A stretch of 64,000 nucleotides of DNA from Piscicola geometra (taxonomy: Eukaryota > Annelida > Clitellata > Hirudinida > Piscicolidae): the NCBI GenBank assembly GCA_943735955.1, contig OX030963.1, positions 3,570,658 to 3,634,657 of the forward strand, written 5' to 3'. Shown here piece after piece: positions 1 to 10,435 of this stretch. The notes beneath the pieces were generated by a model. That model searched no databases. It was not told the origin of the DNA and saw nothing but the letters and a program-made list of their open reading frames with translations. Within the stretch, counting starts at the first letter, position 1. Every line of letters starts with the position of its first letter. The translations under genes were made by a program, and so were the position numbers.

Positions 1-82
1 TGTGGTGATGATGATGGTGGTGTTGATGATGATGATGATGATGGCAGTGATGATGATGATGGTGGTGGTGATAGTGGGGGGG
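1..82. repeat. GAT/GGT-rich trinucleotide microsatellite
   Basis: Interrupted run of GAT and GGT triplets ending in a G tract. No gene is seen in it. Confidence 0.85.
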
Positions 83-452
83 GGGTAAAAAATAGGGAAT
101 TATTCTTTGCTATAGCGTATAGAAGGATTGAATAATGGTAATTTAGGTTGAGATGATTAGTGGAAAGCGGTATTCCAAATATTCTGGAAATGGATTTAAA
201 AATCCACGATTAGGGTTCCAGCTTAACTTGAGATGTGTGGGCTAGTTAAAGGTATTCGCTATTGCATAGTGCTACATTTTTGGGTATTTTATTATATTTC
301 GTTGTAATGTACTGAATTGTATTATATTGCATATCATTAAACCACATCAAACCCACAACCCCAATGATTGTAATTATGACATACAAAACACAATTCCACA
401 CACAAAAAAATACAAAACACGTAAAAACAAACAAAAACACACACACAGCAAC

Positions 453-790
453 CTTAATACGTTCGATCTCATAAATAGCCGCACTGTCTTTTGGCTCAGA
501 CGACGTCGACCTCTCCCTCGAGTTTCTAGCATAACGGCTATCGATGCTGTCGTTGCCGCCACCACCACCACCACCGTATCGTTCAGGCGTTGAGCGTGGT
601 GCGGCCGCTTGTTTGTTGGTGGTTGACGATGACGGTGGCGGCTTGGAGAGAGGCGTTATGTAGCTGCTGCTACTGCGGTCGATTGACGAACCGTTTGAGA
701 GTGGTTTGCTTTTGTATGGGTACATTGTTGGGGTGATGTTGATGTTGGCGGCAGTAGATTTGGTGTTGTTTTTTCCTTGATATGGTGTTG
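453..790 (-). CDS. candidate internal exon of an unrecognised minus-strand gene (partial)
   Basis: The minus strand is open from about 813 down to a possible 5' splice site at 453/452 (ATTAAG|GTTGCT). The predicted peptide is rich in Ser, Pro, Thr and Gly, has a seven-Gly run, and contains segments such as YPYKSKPLSNGSSIDRSSSS and RNSRERSTSSEPKDSAAIYE, ending in EIERIK. This non-repetitive wording, together with the splice site, is why I prefer a real exon to chance. A possible 3' splice site (CCAAAG|ACA) lies near 790, and an in-frame Met is at 725. The rest of the gene would lie left of the window. I do not recognise the family; a disordered adaptor region is the most that can be said. Confidence 0.35.
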
Positions 791-796
791 TCTTTG

Positions 797-1636
797 GTTC
801 ATGTGTTGTTGGTTATTGTGGTGGTGGTGATGTTGTTGTTGAAGTGTTGTTGTTTTGGTGCTGTTGTTGTGGTGGTGTTGGGGGTGGAGAGACGTAGTTT
901 GCTGTGGCTGGTTAAACCACTGTTAGGGTAAACGATCAGTGGTGAGCCAAAGGGGTGGCGGTAATGATGTTTGAAAGTTTATCCAAATTCTTGTAATAAT
1001 TTATTCCCAGTATCTGAAAGTTAATTTAATTTTAGTATTTCATTTGAGTGAAACCTATAAATAAATAAATCAATCCTAAAAACAACATTCATTTATTTGT
1101 ATTATCAATGTGCTTTTTAAAATTTATGTTAACCACTAAAATCATTTATAGGCATGCATTTTGATAAAACTATAAATTTTATTTTTATTTTTCAAATGAA
1201 TAAATATGAGAAAGAATTTAATTAAATGGCCGCAACTTCAAACCGATAATTCGCTATTTCAGTTATTGGATTAAATTAATACACGCATTTGTAATACTTC
1301 AACAATCACCCCAGATATTTTATGAATTCATGGACACTTTAACGATTTTATAGGCTATTAATTTTATTATTGTCATTTATTCTATTTATTCATTTATTAT
1401 AGGATAAATATTATAAAATACTAAAAATATCATAACTTCTAATGATATATATAAAAAAAATACACCAACTCTTGTTTAAATTTTCATTTATTACTCACCC
1501 TTACACACAATATAATCCTAATTTACATTTACGTATAGCAAATACCTCTGAAGAAATATTGTCAGCCTAAATTAATGGCATTCACTAACACCTGTACAAG
1601 GGATTCAATGCTTATCCATTATAATGCCTCTATAGT
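797..1636. other. gene-free AT-rich DNA
   Basis: GTT/GTG-rich degenerate microsatellite up to about 900, then AT-rich sequence with no recognisable gene or element. Confidence 0.6.
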
Positions 1637-1858
1637 ATATTTTATTAACAATTCAAAAATATATAAATAATTTATTTACTTTAAAATCTAAATACTTTTT
1701 CTATTTTTATACTGGTGTTAAATGAATTGTATAGACTCTATATCATTTATAGAGTCTATACAATTAATTTAACACCAGTATTAAATTATAAAAATAGTAT
1801 TTAGATTTTAAAGTAAATAAATTATTTATATATTTTTGAATTTTTAATAAAATAGTAA
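1637..1858. repeat. long inverted repeat (foldback, MITE-like)
   Basis: Two arms of roughly 100 bp, near-identical in opposite orientation, meet at a loop of about six bases around 1743-1748. The core is GTATAGACTCTATA facing TATAGAGTCTATAC. Pairing continues outward to TTTTATTAA on both sides with only a few mismatches. Such AT-rich foldbacks are usually non-autonomous DNA transposons. I could not identify a convincing target duplication. Confidence 0.8.
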
Positions 1859-2622
1859 AATAATAAATATTGTTATTTTAATTTTTTTTTCTTCAAATTA
1901 TTAAGTTTTTTTTATAAATTTTGAGTTATTTATCCTGATCACTTTATACTTACTTCTTTACAATATTTTGAAACAATAATTTTTGTGAATGTCCTAGATT
2001 CTTGGACCTAGAATAATACATTTTCTTCATTAATTCAGCTTTGACACTAAGCCATTGAGGTTTTCCATAAAAGTTCTACATGAGTTCTACAACAGTTCCA
2101 ATCCCTATAAACTAAAATGAATAAATTCTGCAATTAAATGTATGTTTGAAATTCAAACTATCAATTATTGTAAAAGTATATTTCTTAAAAAGTGCAAACT
2201 TAATATTATTTTATACTATAAAATTTATAGGTTGGAAAATAAATTTTGTAAACAAAAATATTATTTTTAATTTTTTTAAGAAAATCAAAAAAGCATACTT
2301 AAACACTGATGTTACAATATCCTCAAAATTACCTCAATCTCCTCAAATCAACATCCACTTACTCCAGTAAGTCGAAATAAAACTTAAATGTAATTCAAGC
2401 ACACCTTACTAGGGATGGTGAGTAAATAAAAAAAATATCATTATTTCTTTGATACTTTTTGTTTAAAAAACATGTTCAATAATTTATCTAAAAAATAATG
2501 AATAAAATTTGATAGAAGATTGATTTTAAATAATTATGAAATAACTTATATCTATATTTAGATCAAATGGCGAATGTAGAAGTAATTTTCAACTAGGAAC
2601 TAGGCATAGCTGTTTAGTGTAG
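1859..2622. other. AT-rich upstream region of the taperin-like gene
   Basis: No coding signal. It presumably holds the promoter and 5' leader of the gene at 2809, but no core promoter element stands out. Confidence 0.4.
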
Positions 2623-2828
2623 ATGACATATTTAAAAAGTAGCAGCACCTGTAAGTAGTTAGTCATTAATTCAGTTTGAAAATTCATTTTAAGTATTGTT
2701 CTAGCTTGCCTAAAGTACATCCTTCTTGTGACATGTAGGTTGACATTTTATTCAATTTTCCAAGATTAAAATTAAATTTTATTTAGTTATACTTTTTTTT
2801 ACTTATAGATGTCCTCTTGGCTTTGTGA
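2623..2828 (+). promoter_or_regulatory. putative 5'UTR intron with an upstream ORF overlapping the main start
   Basis: A consensus donor (CACCT|GTAAGT) at 2651 pairs naturally with the acceptor CTTATAG at 2802-2808, which directly precedes the main ATG. An upstream ATG at 2623 would, after this splice, read 15 codons across the junction. It would stop at 2826-2828, overlapping the main start in another frame. If the leader is used as drawn, this could lower translation of the main protein. This is inferred from sequence alone. Confidence 0.4.
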
Positions 2829-5800
2829 AAGTCCGATGGATTGGAATGAACACAAAGGATGTGTTCAGAATGGATTCCACAAGGGAGCTTTTACGAAAAA
2901 TGTCACTTCAAACAAGATGGCGGCAGAGCGGAAAATTAATTTTTCAAAACTTCCCGGAGACCATCCTCAGCATAAAAATGGCCTTATAATCAAAAAATGT
3001 AATTCTACTTTCGTCCCAGATATAGATAGTCAAGCCTCAAATCCTCCATCAATAAGCTATTACTACCCTGCTCAAAAAAATAAAAGTTTTTCAACAAGTT
3101 CGTTAATAAAAACAAAAAATGAATCTAGTAAGAGTTTCACAAATTCTGGAAAACCCAAGGGTTCTGAAGTTAAAGTTGATGAAGAAAGAATTCTTCCCGT
3201 CCACTTAAATCCAATTTTGTTGAAAGATTTGAAATCAAGACGTTCAGTGGACGAATCTCACTTTGAGAACGATGACGATGACTCAGAAAGATGCAATAAT
3301 GATGTCGAAAACGAGGTATTTGGGAAGATGTGTAATCACAAAAAGAACCACATCTGCAACAACCACATGCTGGAGTTGGAGTACGGCAAGGGATTTGTAA
3401 GGAAAATACTGGAAAAGTTTAAGAATTTATCTCACCACTCATCCACTCCCTCACCCTCCTCAGATTCTCCAAAGTTTCCTCATTTCCCCACCACCATTAA
3501 ATCTCCCACAGTTCCAATCTGCTCCACAACCCATCCACTATACAACTATTCCACCATTAGTAGCAATGGTGTAGTTGATTCAATAGATTCAATTGAAAAA
3601 GAACATAATTTATGTAATAATATAAATAATAATAATATTTCTTATAATAATATTAATAATAATAATTATCATAAAATAGATAACGGTGGTGATGAAAATG
3701 AGTTTTTGACAAAGTATAAAGAAATTCAGCTCAGAAGTCATAATTATGATGATAATGATTATGAAATCAATAATAATAATAATATTAATAATGATAATAA
3801 ACCGAAAAACACCAATAATTCAAAATCTTCGGATATTACACCCACCATAAAAATCAAAGAAAACAATCATGTTAACATAGATTATAATAACAATAGTAAT
3901 ATAATCATTGATAGATTTAATGGAAATAAAAATCATAAGAATAAAATAAATAATGGTGATAGTAAAATTGATGGGAAAAATAAGTGGATTAATAAAGCAA
4001 AAGAACCTGAAAATGATAAAATAAAAGAAAAAGTAAAAGAAGACAAAAGACTAGAAACTGATGAAGAAAAAACAGATAAGGTAAAAAGGATAGTATTGGA
4101 TGAAGATAAAAGAATAGATACTGAGAAAGATAAAAGAATAAATATAGAGACAGACATAAGAATAGACACAGAGAAAGACAAAAGAATAGACATAGAAAAA
4201 GACAAAAGAATAGACATAGAGAAGGGCAAAGAAGAAAATCCAAGCATTGACAAAGTTTCAAACACCCTTTGTATGTTTGAAAAACTTTTCTGCACCAAGA
4301 AAAAAGAAACTTTTACTACTATAAATAGCAATACTGCTACTACTTGTAGTAGTACTATTAATAACAATACTACTACTAATAATAATAATAATACAATTAA
4401 TAACAATATATTAGCAGTTTCTAACCAAGGCTCAGTTATAGATGAAAGTATGAATTATGAAAAGGAAGAGAACGCTGATAGTAGTAATTACAACAAAAAC
4501 AATAATATTATTAATAATTATAATAAAATAAATCATAATCATAAAGATAAATTCGATATAGAGGACCAATCGATAGCGGGCAAGAATAAAGCTTTTCAAA
4601 TGATGAAGATGAAGAAGATGAACGAAAGATATAATACTAAAAATGATACAAACTACACAATACAAACTAATTCTGTTGTTGTTTGCGGTGTTTCTAAAAA
4701 TACTACTACTACTACTAGTACTACTACCTCTAGTATGAAGAATACTACTACTGCTACTGCAACAATATTTACAAGTAAAAGTTTAAGTACTACTCCAACT
4801 ACTGAAACAACTGTATACAGTAATGGTCTCGCAATGACAACTGATATGGCTAATGATAAGGCTACTTTGGCTGATGGTAGTTGTAAAGGTGATACTAAAG
4901 ATGATAAAAGGGATAATGTTATGAATGGTGAAAATAGTGGTGGAGGGATTGTTAGTAGTGATGGTGATGGTGATAGTAGTTGTAGTGGTAATGATGATAG
5001 TAGTGTTGTAGGTGTTGTTAATCATGATTTCTCATATGAAAATCTCATTGTGAAGGAGAAAGTACAGGAAGAAGTGGAGCCAGGCTTAACAGTGTCTGTT
5101 GAGAAATTGAAAGAAAAACTAACGAGCAATTTATCGCCTGCCACTACTACTGCAACCAATGCAACAAAAAATAATGTTGCAGCTGCAACTACATTAGATT
5201 CTTCTCAAGATAAATCTCCAAAAAATTTCACTTCTAACTCCAAGTATTCGCCGCGTGGAAATTCAACTAAGGTCGCTTTTCCCAGCCAAACTTCCCAAGC
5301 CGGGTTTGTTATGGCAACAATCACAGCAACCACAAGCAAACCAATCACAGAAACTAGAACTGATAGATCTACCTTTCCATCAACTACAACAACTACTTTA
5401 AATAAAATAACTTCACCAAATCAAACTACCACAGAAAGCACCAGTAACAACTACAATAAAACAATAAAGTTAACTACAGCTGCCAAAACAACTACTTCAA
5501 GCAGTACACTTTCGAGTTTCACTACTACATCTTCTACCTCAGATATCCTCCCACTTACTGCAACTACTACAGCAACATCCACTCCAAATACCAACCCAGT
5601 CATCAAAGCTACAGCAACATCCACTCCAACTATAATTAAAACCCTCGTAACAACAACAGCTGCACCAACAACAACACCAACCAAAACCACGCCAATAAAC
5701 ACAATCACATCAACCACACCAACTACAACAACCACACAAAAAATTACTTCAACAACCACTACACCACCAACAACCACAACACCAACCACACACACAACGG

Positions 5801-6663
5801 TAGCAAGACCAGGTAAACTCCTCATAAGATCAGCTGCAGCCACAGCATCTGGCAACAGCCACAAGCAGCTGCGGCTACCTCAATATAACGACATCACCAT
5901 TGGTGAATTCGTCCCCACGTCCAAGCACATCCTTGATGAGCTGAATTTGATTGACACCTCTCTCGACCAATCAAATCCTCCAGAGGTCATCGGGGGTGGC
6001 GTCATTTTTGGAAGGTCAATGTTGCAGAAAAGTAGGAAGGTGAAATAGGGCGTGATGATAGTGATACTATCATTTATTTTTATTTAAATTTTCTTTGTTA
6101 ATCAAATTATTATTGAACAATCACTGTCTATACCACCACCACACCCACCTCTCCAGACACTAATTGCTTTATAATCACACCAAAAGTTAATAGCATCACC
6201 ACCACCACTATCACAAATCTCCACTTCTATCACCACCACCACTATCACTATCTCCACTTCTATCACCACCACCACTATCACTATCACCACTATTTTCACA
6301 ACTCTCAACACCACCAATTTTAACACTTTCACCACCACTATCCTTTCTAACACCACTATTACCACTATTACCACCACCACCACCACTGTAATCATCACCA
6401 CCACCACTATAACCATCAACACCACCACTATAACCATCACCACCACCACCATTATAATCATCACTATAACCATCACCACCACCACCATTATAATCATCAC
6501 TATAACCACCACCACCACCACCACTATGATCATCACTTTAACCATCACCATCACCACCCCTCCGCAGACAAGGCAAAGTCTAAAGTTTCAGGACGATGTG
6601 CTCACCCACACATACCCCTCAGAAGAAGTTGCCATGGAACTATTCGACTCACGAGGTTTTTAA
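2809..6663 (+). CDS. taperin/phostensin-like protein, two coding exons (2809-6039, 6568-6663)
   Basis: The model is 1,108 residues. Exon 1 starts exactly at an acceptor (TTATAG|ATG) and ends AAG|GTGAAA. Exon 2 follows CCGCAG in the same phase and stops at 6661-6663. Only the C-terminus is recognisable: EVIGG, then LQKS near residues 1058-1075, and across the splice SLKFQDDVLTHTYPSEE. This follows the order of the taperin/phostensin C-terminal region (EI.VIGG, L.KS, then K.SF.D and YPSE), where the K-x-S/T-F element docks protein phosphatase 1 in vertebrates. Here the docking core reads SLKF, so PP1 binding is inference. The rest is low complexity: Asn-rich 265-400, charged DKRIDIEK-type repeats at about 430-475, Asn/Thr-rich to 560, and Thr-rich 880-1010. 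A GVCKxL-like globular fold is not visible. An AATAAA lies at 6681. Confidence 0.62.
6125..6560. repeat. CAC/TAT(C)-type microsatellite in the intron of the taperin-like gene
   Basis: Imperfect ACCACCACTATCA units fill almost the whole intron (6040-6567). They end a few bases before the acceptor and supply a C-rich 3' intron end. Long reading frames here are products of the repeat. Confidence 0.9.
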
Positions 6664-8956
6664 ATGAAATTATTTTTTAAAATAAATGAAATTTAATTAA
6701 TAAATAAGAATAATAGTTATTACTTTGTTAAAAATAATAAATAATTATAATAATGAATTTATTTTAATTAAATTAATAAAAATAATAAATTAATCTTATG
6801 AAATCTTAATATATAAATAATAAAAAATATATGTTCAATAAGTGATTACAATATTTTTTTAATAAAAAATATATTATTAAATAATGATTTATATATGATT
6901 TATTGACTTATAAATATTCATAGAAATCTTATTCTTTCCATAGAAAATTCGAATATAAAGTATGTGTGAGGTAAAGAAAGTCAAGGAAAAAAACGAAAAA
7001 ATAAAGATGAAAATTCCATAATTCGACTAATAAAAATGTTTTTCAAATATTTCATTTTTATTCTTTTTGCTTCAGTTGATAATGAGTTCGCAATTGTGAT
7101 TTTTCGTTTTATTTTGTTGGATTTTCATTATTTTTCGTGAAAATAATGGTTTTGTGTGTTCATTGTGGATTTATTATTTTTATTCAAATCTTTAGAATAT
7201 TTTAATTTTCCTATTTGTATTAAGACGTTTTTTAAACGCGATATTTTTATCTCTTTAAACTTTTAATGTTACGGTTAGTACTAGGCCATATATTCCTAAA
7301 TATTTGAGAATGCTGAATTTTTTAATTCTTGTTTTTTGATTGTCAATATATTTTCCAATCCATTTATTCGTTTGATATTTGTCCCATTTTGTTGCCTATT
7401 TTTCTAGTATTTCTCTGCATCCAAGCTATGCTTTTTTCACGTTTTTCTGGTAAAAGTACATTTCAATATGCGTGTTAAAAACCTTCATACATACATATAT
7501 ATATATATCTACCTAATCACATTTTTTCTTATCTATTCGTCACTTGTAGTGTTGTCATATCGTCTTTATATCGTTAATTATTCAATCAATTGTTTGTAAG
7601 TACCAAGCTGAAAACTATTATCCGATAAATAGAGTCCAATAAATTATTCATAAATCGATGAATATTTATTTTTTTATAACTCTTTATTATTCACAGACGC
7701 AGTTTAAACATCATTTGAGTGGTTTCACCGTTCATTTTAATGATATTCCTCCATCTCCATTTCCATTTCCGTCTCACGAATAAAAATATTTCCTTCAGCA
7801 GTCATCGCAATCCCTTGTACTCGGTAAAATACATATGCATATATCGATATATTTACCTATTTAATATTCATGAGTTTTATAATTGGAAGAAATGCATAAA
7901 TGTTTACATATATCTGATTATCATTACTTTTCACTGATTTATACATTTATGAAGAAACACTATAAAACATATTGTATTGAATATGTATATCCTCTACATT
8001 ATATCAACGTCTTTGTGTTCAAATACAGTAGCAATAATAATTAATTTTCTTGATTGATGATGATGATAATGATGATGAATTATTAATTTTCTTGATTGAC
8101 GATGATGATAATGATGATGAATTATTAATTTTCTTGATGATATCCAATTTATTGATTTGTATAACTGAGTTTCACTATTTGTCATTCATCTTTTTGAAAC
8201 CAACGAATTTTAGAATTGCATCCTTTTGTCACAAATCATAATGATCAATTTCATACTTACGACATCTTCATCAAAATTACTTTTCCTTAGAACTTTGGTA
8301 GTAACAATAGAAACGATGTATCCATAAATACCAAACATTGTTCGGAACCACTTTTCATGATTATATATTATTATAAATATAATAATAAATATATATGTAT
8401 ATAATTATATAATATATATAATAATTCAATATATATATATATAACATCTCCTTAAATCTTTTAAGCATATTATATTATATTATATAAAATTCGTAAAACT
8501 TCTAAAGCGCTAACATCGAATCAAAAGCGTTAAATTTAACTTTTTAACTTATACCCTTGCAATATTGTATCGTTTGTACTCGATAACTTAGGCAACATAA
8601 ATACCTTTTTATCTCGCTTACTTTGTGTGTTTTTCTAGCCTTTTGCTATGACATTTCTTAACGACGATTTAATCATTATTTAAGATATAATACTAACATT
8701 TAATGTATATTTTATAATTCTTGTTCATAATCAGTGTTATACTACCTAAATTTGAATTTCTAATTCTCTGATAACACGACGATTCAACCATTAAATTTTG
8801 AGTTATCAATTTTAAAGGAATTTTATAATACCTAAATAATTATTACATAGATTAACAAAGAAATAATATTCACACTTTGTTTAATAAAAATTTATTAAAT
8901 AAATTACGATAGATAAAACGGGATATGGTGAGAATTAATTAATAATAATATTTAAT
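6664..8956. other. convergent intergenic region between the taperin-like gene and PIGF
   Basis: AT-rich, no gene seen. Both flanking genes end here. An AATAAA at 6681 may end the left transcript. TA-rich tracts occur near 7495 and 8365-8480. Confidence 0.6.
8044..8142. repeat. about 49-bp direct duplication (2+ copies)
   Basis: TTAATTTTCTTGATTGA followed by a (GAT)n-like stretch occurs twice in tandem, with the start of a third copy. Confidence 0.85.
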
Positions 8957-10415
8957 TTAAATAGTTTTTTTGAATTTTTTATTTTTGGCTGGAGGGTGGG
9001 TGGTGATGATGATGATGGATGAAGCCATTAGACCCACCAGATTGCCGAACAAACAACCATACACACAGCTCACAGGCCAAGTCTGTTGTGGCGGTGAAAA
9101 TAAAATAAAATACAATATTAATACAATATTTAAATTATTTATAAGTCATCATAATAAATACTAATAGTATTTTTTACAAATTATACCCAAAAAATAGGTG
9201 GTGTATTGATGATATTAATTTATAATAAAAGGTATTAAAAATTGAAAATATGAATTAATTCTCATTAAATCCATCAAGAAGTTAAACTATTATTTAAAAA
9301 ATAATATAATTTCAAAACACAAGCCTGCCATGGTACATCCCAGTCAAGTGGGATAGGAAATGTACCCACCCATGCTCCAAGCACCGTGCCAACCATCACA
9401 ATGAATGAGGATGAACGCATCTTGTTGTCTTTTGTACTGGTGGTGGTTGTTTGGGATTTTTTGTGTTGTTCTTGTAGTTTGGGATATTTTGTGTTGTAGT
9501 AGTTTGTGATTAGTTGGGTTTTTGTAATTAAAAATGGGTTTATTTTGTTGTGTTTGATGACTTGCTGTTGTTGATGCAACTGATTTAGCAATTAAAAAAA
9601 GTATTAAGTTTTTGTTATTTAGGTGTTCTATAAAAAAGTATAGTAATTATGCTTTTTTTCATAAACAAAATTCATTCCCACTAACTTTATATTAAAAAGT
9701 AAGGTGATGAAGTGAAAGGCAAGGTGTTGTGGAGTCATACTGATAGATACACAGATACATGGAAAGATACTTAGACATCCGAGAAGACTGGCAAAATGGA
9801 ATGTTTCAGAATATGACCTGCAAGGTTTATTGGTATATTAAACAAATATTATATTAATTTATATCAAAGTCACTTGTATAATTTGATGATTCAAGGAAGT
9901 ATAAAGCAAAATAAACTTAAAACTTTGTATTGAATCATAATCATTTAAAATATGTATCAAATATTCAAATGGCAGACAGGAAATATGAACTGTAACTCAC
10001 TCTATGATCGGTGCCCCGTATATAATGGTCAAGAGATGTAGTAGAAGAATTGAGATAAGTAATATGAAAATGCCTTTTACGCATGACCAAATCTTTTAAA
10101 GAAGATGTGAAAATTAATTTTGTTAAATGTATATGAATTTTAAAATCACTGAATGACTTAATTTATAACATGAAATATCACCATGATCTTTCGGGATTTC
10201 ACTACCACATCCTCGACTTTAATGATGCATGTCCTCACAAGATGAAGGACAATGCTGAAAAGACAGACAATTTTGCAGACGAATTTTACATTTTTCGTTA
10301 CATTAAAACTTTCAGACAAACTTGAAACTACTAAAAATGAAATTAAACTTGTGAATTGAACTGCATTAAAGAAGACAAGAGTTTTCAATGTTGAAGGTAA
10401 ATGTTTTAGTACCAT
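8957..10415 (-). CDS. PIGF: PIGF, GPI ethanolamine-phosphate transferase subunit (complete, 5 exons)
   Basis: Exons, 5' to 3': 10415-10182, 10092-10001, 9817-9686, 9436-9325, 9082-8957. Phases 0, 2, 2, 0 close to give 231 residues; the human protein is 219. PIGF is a multispanning ER membrane protein that pairs with PIGO or PIGG to add phosphoethanolamine to GPI mannoses. Family signatures are IIYGAPIIE (exon 2), ETF in exon 3, and the diagnostic LGAWVGTFPIPLDWDVPWQ in exon 4. Exon 5 begins TWPVSC and has a glycine-rich helix (GCLFGNLVGLM). The C-terminus ends KKTI, a KKxx-type ER retrieval signal. The fourth intron has a GC donor (CAG|GCTTGT), forced by the conserved PWQ-x-WP join. Less certain are the exact end of exon 1 (ATG|GTGATA chosen) and the start of exon 4. 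The gene is head-to-head with TTLL9. Confidence 0.93.
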
Positions 10416-10435
10416 TTTCAATTAACTTTTAAAGG
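10416..10435. promoter_or_regulatory. 20-bp spacer between divergent PIGF and TTLL9 start codons
   Basis: The only Met available upstream of the PIGF first membrane segment (10415, minus) and the best TTLL9 start (10436, plus) are separated by 20 bp. If both are right, the transcripts overlap at their 5' ends or share a bidirectional promoter lying inside each other's leader. The sites TTTAAAAG on the minus strand and TTTTAAAG on the plus strand look like 3' splice sites just before each ATG. Confidence 0.45.

Noticed and set aside
6102..6557. Val/Met/Ile-rich minus-strand frame
   Set aside because: It is the CAC/TAT microsatellite in the taperin-like intron.
9969..9991. Alternative TTLL9 first exon (ATGGCAGACAGG..., donor CT|GTAACT)
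   Set aside because: It also closes in phase, with acceptor 10877, but lies inside a PIGF intron. The 10436 start gives a better conserved N-terminus and avoids deeper overlap.
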